64,000 nucleotides of DNA. Source: Cerrena zonata (Eukaryota; Basidiomycota; Agaricomycetes; Polyporales; Cerrenaceae). The DNA is taken from contig JASBNA010000046.1 of NCBI GenBank assembly GCA_038087015.1, positions 309,131 through 373,130 of the forward strand, given 5' to 3'. Each line of letters begins with the position of its first letter. Within the stretch, counting starts at the first letter, position 1. Below, one piece after another: positions 47,969 to 58,633 of this stretch. Under the pieces are notes generated by a model. It had not been told where the DNA came from, did no database searches, and saw only the letters and a list, made by a program, of their open reading frames with translations. The translations under genes and the position numbers were made by a program.

Positions 47969-48702
47969 CTCTTGCTTCGATGTTGTCAGTCTTCCGTCAA
48001 CTCCATTATGATAATTAATTGAACCGTCCTTATCTACTGCCATGTTCATCTATTTGCTTGTTTATACCCTTTGACCAATCATACTTTAGCGGTGACTACA
48101 AAGAATGAAAACATATACTTACTAATGACACCCCGTCATCAATGAAGTGCAGAATTCTAATGCATAGTGATATTGCCAGAAAAGGCAAACACTTGACAGC
48201 CGTTCTGCATCTTGAGCGCTTCCGAGTTACTGGCCTCTGACCGTCTGATTCTGACGGGAAACCTTGCTATCCACTCGGACTATTCTTTAAGCCAAGTTAC
48301 CGCTGTTAAGTACGGTAATATCTTCAACTAGGACAACTGTCAAAGGCAGGCTATTCGATTACCTTTTCGGATACATCGAGGCCGATATGGCGGTGCCTGA
48401 TGCCCAGCCAAGGTCAGACGGTAGTGTGGCCCAGTGAGCAAGACGAAGAAGTGGTCGGAGCTTCAAGAGATGGTTGCCGTATTTCTAGGTAAGCATACTC
48501 ACTCAGATTCAATCTCTTTTGTCTTATCTCTCTCTCGCATTCCAGGGTACCCTGTTTGGGATCACTCCCGATTGAACCCCTTAGAATTCCAATCGGTCGA
48601 TGGAAATTTTTGCATCTCTCCGGTCCAGTTGGTCTCGGAGAAAAATATAAAGCCGTTAAAGAGAACTAAACGCCACAGACTCTCCTGTACGGCTATAACC
48701 CC
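47969..48702. other. Spacer, seven-TM copy 3 to copy 4
   Basis: No gene. It carries the CCAGAAAAGGCAAAC element at about 48176. An AATATAAAG box lies near 48643, about 60 bp before the next ATG. Confidence 0.45.
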
Positions 48703-50025
48703 ATGTCTCATCCGAGTCCTAATACCCTAGGCAAAAGATATGCTCTTGATGGTGCCAATCTACCTATAGTAGCCTCATTTCCATCGGAACACGAGTACTG
48801 TCTGTTACCGGGACGCAAAAGCGAGCCTGGGATAATAATCGTTGCAATGGTTGCAGTATGCATCAGCTATGGTTCGTAACAGCTTTATTCCGTTCTGTCA
48901 TGTCGGACTGAGTAACATTCACAGTTTTACAATTCATTGCGGGATTAGTCTGTTTACGCGCTCTCTGGATATCAAGACGCATATCAACGTCTAGTTTAAG
49001 CAAATACTTGGTATTCCACACGCTTGCGCTGGCGACTGTCAATCTCGCTGGACTGGTAACTGCTATTTTTAGCTTCCAGAGGATGTTCGGTCCTACGAGG
49101 TTGCTTAATAACGATCTCTGGACGAAGAGAGCATGCTCTCATGGCGACAACGAAGAAGTCCCGGACCAGCTTTTTGTCGAGGACCATATATTTTGGGAAG
49201 CCGAGCGTTTGCATGCAGAATCTTGGAAGCTGGCTTTGACATCAGATGTTGCCTTTGGCATGAGTGGGCTGCTAACGGATGCAATACTTGTAAGTCGGCG
49301 AAATTTGGATGTGTGACGGATGTGCTAAATTTGCTCACCTAGATCTGGCGCTGCCGGCAAATTTGGGAGTTCACGCTTTTCTCAAGACCAAATCTCATTG
49401 TGATAGTTCCGGCATTTTTGTTCGTGGGGTCTGTGGGTAAGTCAGGATCTGTGCAAACACCATCATCATGCTAATCTGCATCAGTTGCAGTCGGGTTTTC
49501 GTGTTTTGGCCATTTCCGTGATGAAATTACAAGCAGGACCTACTTCGCTACCACCCTCACTCTTAATATCGTCTTAACGTCCCTAATCATTTCGAGACTG
49601 TGGAGATGTAAAGCCCAGCTGCGAAAGATGTTTGGGTATGGTCACGGAGACCATTACAGTGTCCTTTCTATTGTTTTCGCAGAGTCTGCGTTAATGAACG
49701 CAGTTTGCTCAATCCTTCTCCTTGCAAGTTCGATTTGCAAATCGGGTTCCATGACTTCTACAATGGGACTGATGCTCGATGTCTGGATCGCTATTACTCC
49801 GGCTGTCCAGGTAAGTAAAGCTATCTATCAGTGTATCAATCTCGCTATAGGGGATCTGACTTTGTTTTCTAGGCATGCTCGAACTATTTGATTATATACC
49901 GCGGTGCGAGAGGGTGGTTTGGGAGCTGGAGCAACGACGCCACTATCACAAATACTTCCACGATTGACTTCAGAACAGCTACGTCCCACACGATCATACA
50001 CGATAATATAATGGTCGAAGTCTGA
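48703..50025 (+). CDS. Seven-TM family protein, copy 4
   Basis: Five exons (48703-48871, 48925-49289, 49343-49436, 49485-49810, 49873-50025) give 368 aa. The start MSHPSPNTLGKRYALD is the in-frame ATG before the family GKRY/KRYVP motif. Other marks: VLQFIAGLVCLRALWISRR, MSGLLTDAIL|IWRCRQIWEFTLFSRP, FGYGHGDHYS, FAESALMNAVCSILLLASS, WIAITPAVQ|ACSNYLIIYRG, GSWSND. Exon 2 (365 nt), exon 3 (94 nt) and exon 4 (326 nt) are exactly the lengths in copy 3, showing recent tandem duplication. Membrane protein of unknown function. Confidence 0.78.
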
Positions 50026-51100
50026 CTCGGAGCCTGTTCCAGTGGCATGGTTTCGTTCACCTCTTGGTTTAGTAGTGTCGAAACCTCTGTGGATATCATT
50101 ATTATTATCTTTTTCTCCTATAGATGACCGAACGCTCATGAGTGAAAAATTTCTGGGGGTATCCTTCCTTTTAATTTCGTTTCCTTCAAGATCCGGAACC
50201 TCATTTTTGAGCGTTGCACCCTTGACTAAGTAGTAAGTGCTTTCGCGTTTTCATATTATCAAACTCACAAGGTTTCCCGTACAAAACGTAGTATCTTCAA
50301 AACTATCTCGAAACGAACACGCCGCACAGGCCGATGTGTGGGGCGTCACCATATTCTTGTAAGTACGCTACATCATACATATATAGGGATATGAATTATG
50401 ATCGATGCGAACTCTGGTATGGGAACCGGGGAAACAACGTCTCTGACAACCATTCCACTGTTGTATTCGAGACATATACCTCTCGAAGATTGGAGTACGA
50501 TGGACGTGATGACCATACAAGACAAGGCTAAACTTCTCAATAGTGATGTCGATTCTATTTGTGCAACTCTCGGTACCCTTCTCCCATTAATTTATCAGCC
50601 TCCGACTATTGTACAGCATCCGAGTTTTAAGAGGATGTTACCGCTGTACGAGTGTTTGTATGCATGTGGTGGGTGCTAATGGCTTTATGTGGTTAATGCG
50701 GAATCTAAAAAGTGCGTAATTGTATCACAGCCCTAGATGCTTTATCCATTGTGTTGGGTTTGACCAGACCACAATGGTGTTACTCATCAGTGGCGTTACT
50801 GGACCAGGGCGATGGTAGTACGCTGACCGTACATCGAAGGAGACGTTATCGTAATTTTTGGATTCGGGTCCAAGTCCAAAACTGCAATATCCGACGAATG
50901 CTGTGTCCTGTCTTCAATAGGTATCTAAATCGCTGCATCGGGGCGCGGCTTGGTCAGTACTAAGGGGATATCATTCGATCGTCTCCCAAGGAACCTAATT
51001 GGTCCACCAAAATGAAGGTACCCCTCCGATTTCCCCGATTGTGTGGCACAGTATAAAGTCACCGAAGACGTCAAGAAAGCACAATTTTGCCCATAACCCT
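50026..51100. other. Spacer, seven-TM copy 4 to copy 5
   Basis: A frame at 50398-50679 (93 aa) is unsupported. A CAGTATAAAG box lies near 51048, about 50 bp before the next ATG. Confidence 0.45.
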
Positions 51101-52431
51101 ATGACTCCTCCTAATTCTCTCAATGAGCCGTATGTTGCGAGTCGTGTCTTTCTACCAAGGGTTGTATCATCACCATCAGTCGATAAATACTGTCTTTTGC
51201 CGGGACGCAGAGGGGGCCGAGCGATAATAACTGCTGCAACGGCTGTGGCTTGTATCGGGTTTGGTTCGTACCAATCCTGACTATTTTCCCGTTATCAAGC
51301 TGAGTAAGAATCCCCAGTCCTCCAGCTCGCTGCAGGAATACTCTGTCTTCGTGCTCTTTTGATATCGAGACGCAAATCAAAGTCTAAAATTACCACTTAT
51401 TTGATCTTCCATACGTCCACGTTATGGATTATTAATGTTACTGTGTTGATACTTGCTACCCTCGCCTTTCAGTGGCATTTTGGCTCCATGAAACTTGTGA
51501 ACACAGATGATTGGGTGGAGAGGATGTGCTTTCCCAGTAGCAACGAAAACGATAATATACAGCTTTACCCCGAGGACAGTATACTTTTGGGAACCGAGCG
51601 GTTGAGTCAAAGGCTTGACATACTAGCTTTGTTATCAAATATCTCGTTCGGCATATCTGGGGTGTTATCGGATGCAATGCTCGTGAGTTGTGTAAAATCT
51701 TTCCTCTAGCAAGTAAACTGACTCCACCTAGATCTGGCGTTGCCGACAAATATGGAAGTTCACCCTTTTCTCAAGGCCGAATCTCATTGTAATATTTCCA
51801 ATATTTTTGCTTGCAGGCTCCATGGGTGAGTCAGGCACTAAATAAAGTAAATAGACATGCTAATCTCTCACCACAGTGCCACTCATATACTCGTGTATAA
51901 GCGATGTCTTTTACAACTTTATCATCTTGTCCTACGCCGCCACAACACTCGCACTCAATCTCCTGCTTACGACCTTGATCATTCTGAGATTGTGGCAACG
52001 CAAGACTCAGTTGCGAAAAGTGCTAGGAACTAGTCATGGCAGACACTACGACGTCCTGTCCATTGTTTTTGTGGAATCTGCGTCCATGAATGCGATTTTC
52101 TCGATCCTCTTTCTTGCGAGCACGGTTGTCATGTCTCAGACCATGGAATCGATGTTCTTCGTCTGGATCGCCGCCACTCCAGTCGTCCAGGTCAGGACCA
52201 CTGTTCCTCTTCATGGCGATATTCTAACTAGAGCCATGCTTCATTCTCTAGGCGTGTTCGAACTATCTTATCATATATCGTGGTTCGAAAGGGTGGTATG
52301 GGAGCTGGAGTAACGACGTCACCATCGCAAACCCTTCTGTCACCAGTGCCTTCCGGACATCAAGCTCTCAAACATTAGAGAACAACGCACCTGATGACAA
52401 TTTGAGCGAAATCTCATCTTTCGGACATTGA
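51101..52431 (+). CDS. Seven-TM family protein, copy 5
   Basis: Five exons (51101-51263, 51318-51682, 51732-51825, 51877-52190, 52252-52431) give 371 aa. Starts MTPPNSLNEPYVASR. Family marks: CLLPGRRGGRAIITAATAVA, LRALLISRRKSKSK, ISGVLSDAML|IWRCRQIWKFTLFSRP, LGTSHGRHYDVLS, FVESASMNAIFSILFLAS, WIAATPVVQ|ACSNYLIIYRG, GSWSND. Exon 4 is 12 nt shorter than in copies 3 and 4, from a shortened loop between the last two helices. Tail Ser-rich and acidic. Same orientation and spacing as its neighbours. Function unknown. Confidence 0.78.
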
Positions 52432-52944
52432 AACTCCCTAGATAACCTTTATGTATCTCATTTTGACACAACCTCTATGTTGCCAACATAATCAAAGTAT
52501 ATCCTCGGTGTGCAGAGACTAGTAACTACGGCGTCGATAAAGCCTATTTTTGACATCCGTCAATGAAAAATTGGTCCTCGGTGTTCTTGACATGGACAGC
52601 TTACTTATGTAATAACGATAGTCAATCAGCCAGCAAACACAGTCAGAGCAAACGCCTGCGGGCCGGGATGTCTCTTGATGCGAACGAGAGGGGCCAGTGT
52701 CTCTCAGGCCACTAACATCGGTGGAGCATCATTAATGCATCATTGCACGGCTGGTTCGTTTAATATGACTACTTTCACGTTTTGGAGCTTCTGTTACTCG
52801 ACGGAACTGACTATCGTTATTGAATTTGAGTTAGCTGGAATATTGGACGTCCCAACCGTACTGCCTCAGTGATCGGAGTAAAACTTATGTCACTTAAAAC
52901 CACAGACGACATCCAGGAGGTACTGTCTCTCATAGTATAACCCC
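52432..52944. other. Spacer, seven-TM copy 5 to copy 6
   Basis: No gene recognised. Confidence 0.45.
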
Positions 52945-54214
52945 ATGGTTCCCTATCAGTCTCTTTCTTTAGACAAGCGATACACTCCTAGTAGTGGTCT
53001 TTTACCACTTCTCTTCACATCGGGACATGACTACTGTTTCGACACAGGACGCAACGATGGCAGAGAACACAAAATACTCATTGCTGCAACAATTGTGACA
53101 TGCGTTAGTTTTGGTAAGCATTGGTGCTCTGTCATTCTTTGTCAACTGAAGTAACCTATCTAGTATTGCAACTGATCGCTGGAATCATCTGCCTCCGTGC
53201 ATTGTGGATATCCAGAAGCAAATCACAGACTAAATTAACTGACTATCTCATTTTCCATACCCTTTCGATGGAAGTCGTCAATCTCATAGGGCTGGTAACG
53301 GCAGCTCTTGGATTCCAACTGTTCTTTGTTCCCATCAAAGATATCTGGACGAAAAGAGAATGTTTTCTCAATGACATCGGCCCTCAGTACTTTGTTTTCG
53401 ATTCTATGTTCCGGGATATCGAACAGTTATACGCCAGGCTTCGGATACTGACTGTGATATCAAACCTCGCATTCGGCATAAGCGGGCTATTAACCGATGC
53501 AATGCTTGTGAGCTAGCTCAACTCCGCTTGTTGAAAGGTAGACTAACCTTCACCAGATCTGGCGTTGTCAACAAATATGGAAATTCACTATGTTCGCAAG
53601 ACCGAACCTCATCATCGTATTCCCGCTTTTGCTGTTTGTGGGCTCCATAGGTATGTACCCTTCGATTGACTGACATAGCGTTCCTGACCTTATTCTAGTA
53701 CCACTTGGGATGTCATGTGCGGTTGGCATTCACTCTAACATTTTTACCTTCGCTTATTTTGTCATCACCCTCACCCTCAACATTATCCTCACGACTTTGA
53801 TCGTTTTGAGACTATGGCAATGTAAGCTTCAGCTACGAAAGGTGTTGGGCAACGAGCATGGAAAACATTATGACATTCTTTCTGTCGTTTTTGTGGAATC
53901 CGCCTCCATGAACGCAGTTTGCTCTATCCTCCTCCTCGCGAGTTCGCTGTATAGAACGATTCCTGTGGAATCCCCTATTATGGGAAACCTCCTTGATGTC
54001 TGGGTTGGTGTTACCCCGGCCGTCCAGGTAAACAGCCATACTCTCACTCTGTCATATGAATATTTTGACGATTCATTCTTTCGGTTTCCAGGCGTGTTCA
54101 AATTGTCTTATCATATATCGTGGTACAAAACGGCTGTATGGGAGCTGGAGTAACAATGTCACCATCACGAACCTTTCCACTGCTGTCTTCGCGACATCCA
54201 CCCATAGCTCATGA
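52945..54214 (+). CDS. Seven-TM family protein, copy 6
   Basis: Five exons (52945-53113, 53164-53507, 53557-53650, 53699-54027, 54092-54214) give 352 aa. Starts MVPYQSLSLDKRYTPSS. Marks: VLQLIAGIICLRALWISRSKS, FGISGLLTDAML|IWRCQQIWKFTMFARP, VPLGMSCAVG, LGNEHGKHYDILS, FVESASMNAVCSILLLASS, VWVGVTPAVQ|ACSNCLIIYRG, GSWSNN. Helices lie at roughly residues 48-70, 83-105, 150-172, 190-208, 215-240, 260-282 and 290-310. The usual NYLIIY has become NCLIIY, and the tail is the shortest in the array. Function unknown. Confidence 0.78.
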
Positions 54215-54239
54215 ATATTGGAACACGGTGAGTGTGGCG

Positions 54240-54780
54240 ATAATACAAGTGATTACTGAAATGTTGTTCAGCATGCCTAGCAATTACATGCGCTAATGGT
54301 TCCTTCTATGTTTCCAGTGGTATCTACGACGGGAAATTACAAGAGCTCCTACCAGTCTTCGACGTTCTCTATTTCAGCCTCATTCTCATCCTCAATATCA
54401 CCTTGACATGTTTAATTGTTCTCCGACTGTGGAGATGTAAACATCAGTTGGAAAATGTCCTGGGGAATGGCTATGGGAAACATTACAGCATGCTCTCAAT
54501 CCTGTTCGTAGAGTCTGGCTTTATGAACGTCACCTACTCAATTACATTCTTCGTGAGTCTCTTTTTGAAAAGTCTGTACTCAGTGTAGATATATAGGTAG
54601 CTCTAGTTCCCGCAGTCCTAGTGAGCTTTCCTCTAGAATCTCCAGTTGATACCTATACTGATACTTGTTTTGATTTTTTCTTCGAGGCATGTTCAAATTA
54701 TTTGATCATATATCGAAGCAGTCTAGGGTTTTATGGAAGTCAAAGTAACCGCATCTCCACACAAAATCACCCACCGCTGT
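54240..54780 (+). pseudogene. Decayed seven-TM family copy 7
   Basis: Exon 4-like sequence (ILNITLTCLIVLRLWRCKHQL, LGNGYGKHYSMLS, FVESGFMN) runs into an in-frame stop at about 54586. An exon 5-like piece (ACSNYLIIYRSSLGFYGSQSN) follows near 54687. Nothing resembling exons 1-3 lies between this and copy 6, and GSWSN is altered. A 5'-truncated, degenerate end of the array. Confidence 0.75.
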
Positions 54781-55332
54781 CTTCGCAATTCCCCCGACCA
54801 CGACAGATATTAGCTCGTCACAACCAGTTTCGCCTTGAGACAATCTCCTATTTCTCTTGTTATACGCACTTTTCCGTACCTCTTAACCCCTGCTGTATAC
54901 CTGGTTGTTCCACTCTTCGTTTGTTAGTTCTTCCCGCATTGGGAAGAATAGGTAGTGTACTTATGAAGCTTGTCAGACGATTGATACACAAACTTTCGTT
55001 ACTATACCCCGCTCTTCTGCATATTTGATCTCATTTACCTTCCGTCTATTTACCTTCACCCTTCCTGTATTTTTACTTTCATCTACCCCGATTATCAACT
55101 CGAAATTCCTCTGTAAGTGAAGACTATCATATTCTCCATGCATGAAAGATCGGTATAATATAAAGACAAATAGTGCAGTACAGAGGTAAAATTAGAAAAG
55201 ATATATACGAGCATCACACAACATTCCAATCTTGAAGAAACTAGCTAAGAAGATATGTCCACTTGGAGGAGGATCTAGAGGAAGAGGAACGACTGACTTC
55301 CATGGCCCCTGTTGTCACCCATCTTCCACAGC
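54781..55332. other. Intergenic after the array
   Basis: No gene seen. Confidence 0.45.
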
Positions 55333-56418
55333 TCAGTTAGCTCCTCCGCTTTCATCTGCCACCTTGTCCTTGCTTTCCGCCCTCGCCGCCTCCTCTTTCT
55401 CCATCTTCTTCACCCTCTCCTTCTTTGCTCTCCGAGACGTTTCAATCCCCCATTGATTGTTCAAATAAGCATCAGTAATATCTGACACTGCTTCATTACG
55501 TCTCGTCTGGTAAGGTCTTGCAAAAATGTCTGACTTGGCGAATTGACTCGTGTGTTTCGGGTCGTAGGGAGTGGGATTTAGAGCGGGTTGATCACCAGAG
55601 AGAGGACCCTGGGAAAAAACGTCAGGGTTTTGGCTGATCAACTCCCGGAAATCGTCGACAGAGACTTGAAGGTCGTCCCGGATGACTACCCTGCTGTCTC
55701 CGTCAAGAACCGGGATATCCTTGAAATAACCTACCCGGAAGTTTCTACGAGAATATTTTTGCACCACAATATAGGAACTGGAGTCATACGTGGTAGTAGG
55801 TGCAGCAAGGAGGCGGCAGAAATTATTAGCAAACCAATAATCCATATACTTGAATGGAGTGTTATTGGGCGCAATTAGGTGAAGAGTGTCTGCCACAACT
55901 GCGAGCTCAAAGATGGTGACCCGATACGGACGACTGAATTTAACGACATAGCAACATTTGGCCTTGCTGTCGCCGACTTCGAGTGCCTTCTTACTCGACT
56001 CATAGATTGTGATAATGTCCTTCGTACTGGAGTTGGTATCATCGTTGGCTCGGCTCGGCTCGCAGACAGCACGCTCGACTCGAACTACGCGCTTCTGGAT
56101 TTGGATACGATCGTAATACGGGTCACAGGAGTAGTGTACGATGTGGGCCAAAACAAATTCATGGAGGGATCCTTCGGTACACTTGTAAAGCTCGAGGTGG
56201 GTAACCTTGCACCTGGCGAGCTCATCATCGCGTCTGTGGAGTCGAGTAAAGTTGGATGGCTCTTCGCAGAGTCTCTTCAGGTACTCGCTCGTAGAACGCT
56301 CTGGGAAGAGCTCATACTGGAATACAGATAATATCATATCCGTGGTTGGCAACAGGCGGGCGCGATGCGGAACGAGGTGGTAATAAATGAAGAGGCATCT
56401 AGAAATTATGGCACCCAT
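55333..56418 (-). CDS. Unknown protein, paralog of the 42-kb gene
   Basis: An intronless frame of 361 aa from MGAIISRCLF; the frame is open further up to 56574 with an earlier ATG, which I disfavour because the paralog begins near the same point. Shared with the 42019-43281 protein: CKVTHLELYK, LHEFVLAHI, MDYWFANNFCRLLA, FRVGYFKDIPVL. The C-terminus is charged and helical (TSRRAKKERVKKMEKEE) but lacks the heptad repeats. The opposite orientation places the two paralogs as bookends of the seven-TM array. No known function. Confidence 0.7.
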   Translation of the reverse strand: MGAIISRCLFIYYHLVPHRARLLPTTDMILSVFQYELFPERSTSEYLKRLCEEPSNFTRLHRRDDELARCKVTHLELYKCTEGSLHEFVLAHIVHYSCDPYYDRIQIQKRVVRVERAVCEPSRANDDTNSSTKDIITIYESSKKALEVGDSKAKCCYVVKFSRPYRVTIFELAVVADTLHLIAPNNTPFKYMDYWFANNFCRLLAAPTTTYDSSSYIVVQKYSRRNFRVGYFKDIPVLDGDSRVVIRDDLQVSVDDFRELISQNPDVFSQGPLSGDQPALNPTPYDPKHTSQFAKSDIFARPYQTRRNEAVSDITDAYLNNQWGIETSRRAKKERVKKMEKEEAARAESKDKVADESGGAN

Positions 56419-57487
56419 ACTGTATACCCTGGGCGTGAGCGAGAAATGTGTGCGGTTTGCGAGGAGCAGGTGAATATTGATGTAGTATGTATTTAAGGAC
56501 CTAGGATGACCACGTAGGCGATGTACGCAGCCGCAGTACGCAGTCGATCTAATGTTTGTTTCAGTGACGTACACAAGTGACCCATGACTCGGTCACTCAA
56601 GACTAGTTCATCAACGTTACGTACTTTTCACGTTCCCAAAAAAACGGGAGTGCGAGACTCATGAGATTCATATTTCAGAGCGTGAAAGAGAAACGTACGT
56701 GATTTGCATTGGGAGATCAACATGTTAGTTAATAGCTATAGTACTATACTACCTTTGTTATATAAGTTGTAAAGGTCCGACAGACAGCCGATCTAATCTA
56801 ATCTTTACGTCAACACATCGAATCTCAGTTCCGAGTCCACGTTCGACGTCGTTGACCGTTGTCCTCTATTCCACACTAACCACTGAGTGACCTTTCGCTG
56901 AATACGATTGTATATGGCTTCCGAAGTTATGAGATATGTCTCTAACCTAGGTTTACACGCTTCCAGGTTGAAGAGTATATTGAATAACCTTCGTCCTAGT
57001 CAAGAACGGTGGCCCGGGGGCACTGCACTCAACTTGTTGATGACTCTTACCGTGACGCTAGAGTGTTATGTGGGCCATTGGCAGATGGCTTCCTGACCCT
57101 TTTCTTCTAACTTTTAGTCGAATTGTGTGGCATTACAACTTATCCCTGACACTATGAGTGCATGCAGCTCACACTTTCCGTCATTTCCATTGGACGAAAG
57201 TGCATAATGCAGCGGCACCGAATCGACAAAGTGATTCTTGAGGGATGCGATTAGCATCAGCGATGTGGTATGTCCATATGCTCAAATGTCCGCATATCCG
57301 CTGACGTTCGGCATACTCTAAGTGTGGAAATTGTATCGATATATACCGTTGTGAATTAAAAATCAAGATATATGGGTGCCAAAGCTATATAACCTCGTGT
57401 TGCTGACCACGCCAACTTGCATACCCGGCGGTATAAACAACCTCGTATTCTCAAGAATAACTTGGGGACCCTAGATCCTCCATTACC
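56419..57487. other. Intergenic
   Basis: No gene. A CTATATAA box near 57384 lies about 100 bp before the next start. Confidence 0.45.
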
Positions 57488-57816
57488 ATGCCAGACATAG
57501 CTGATATCGAATCTCCTGTGACAACATCGGTTTCCTCCACTATTCACATGTCTACGACAAATCTCCCATCCACCCATCCGCGTCCAGGTCCCAAGGTAGG
57601 AAACCTACAAGCTCCAACCTAATACCATCTGAGTGTAAACCAATATTACAGAAAGGATCGAGCATTCCAGCTTCCAAGGATTTTGAAGCATCCTTTGGCA
57701 AACTTTCGAGTTCCTTTGGCTTCGGCGGAACAACGGCCGCTTACAAGTTACCCAAGAGGAACAAAAACAAGAACGTAAACCGCAGTAAGACTGCTCAGAA
57801 GGATGCCGGCAAATAG
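57488..57816 (+). CDS. Small basic protein A of the KDFEASFG family
   Basis: Two exons (57488-57595, 57652-57816) give 90 aa. The first exon is Ser/Thr/Pro-rich and disordered-looking. The second carries KDFEASFGKLSSSFGFGG followed by a Lys/Arg/Asn-rich tail (KLPKRNKNKN). The protein at 62396-62734 has the same intron position and the same core, so the two are paralogs. No signal peptide, so probably cytosolic or nuclear. I do not know a function. Paralogs on both sides of the repeat/UstYa pair suggest that block was inserted or duplicated with them. Confidence 0.65.
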
Positions 57817-58633
57817 TAAGTTTTCTCCGTCTCACGCGGTTTTCAATTCACTGAGTGTTATCTGCATAGGATATGAACTAGCACTGCAATGAACCTTGTC
57901 AAAATAGCGTAAACCGAATACGAAATTGGATCTGTTGAGTTCGGAGAGGGTTCTTGACACATGTTTCGATAACGCTTGAGGGTGGCCCTATTTCCGAGGA
58001 GATCCCGGAACCGTCCTGCACCGAAAATGTCGCGTTGAAAATAGAAATCAGCATTTTGAAGCTTCCCAAAACTAGATGTGACCTTCTTTCCGAGCATGCA
58101 TTTCTCACTTACATTTGGTGTTTCTTAGGGACTAATCACCGACGGATATTGACTTCACCATGCCCATTTCAACATGCTCGGCTCCCATCTTGACAATGAC
58201 AGTTGTCTTTGGGAGTTTAGGCTCTCTTCGACAGTCACCGGTGATCTTTACGTAGCCGGCAAACTCATGTCATCGCCGGTACTGGATGTTCGACTGATAG
58301 CGGAGAACACTGACGTCCGCACTTTGTCCGAATCATCCCTGGTGATTGGTATGTCTCATACGTCTTCTTTTCATATTCACGACGGGAGTTTGCGGTCGTA
58401 CTTAAAATGCCAATCCTTGTTTTTCAGATGTCTCGCTGCTCCAACATTTTTTGTGACCTTACACATTTGTACATTGAGAATTGAAGGAAAGGTGTAACTC
58501 CATCTGTCTTACAACCAAGAAGATTATACAACTAATCGAGACACGTCCTGCCCATGATACATTTTTGAGTCGCTTGGATCTGCGGGCTAAAGGATCAGTT
58601 AGACTGTCGACAACTCTAACAATGGGCACTCGC
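57817..58633. other. Intergenic
   Basis: Downstream of the small protein and of the mini-exon gene. A frame at 58459-58677 (-) overlaps the last mini-exon in another phase and is not used. Confidence 0.45.

Noticed and set aside
56419..56574. Longer N-terminus for the 55-kb paralog
   Set aside because: The extra 52 residues have no counterpart in the 42-kb paralog, so the MGAIISRC start is preferred.
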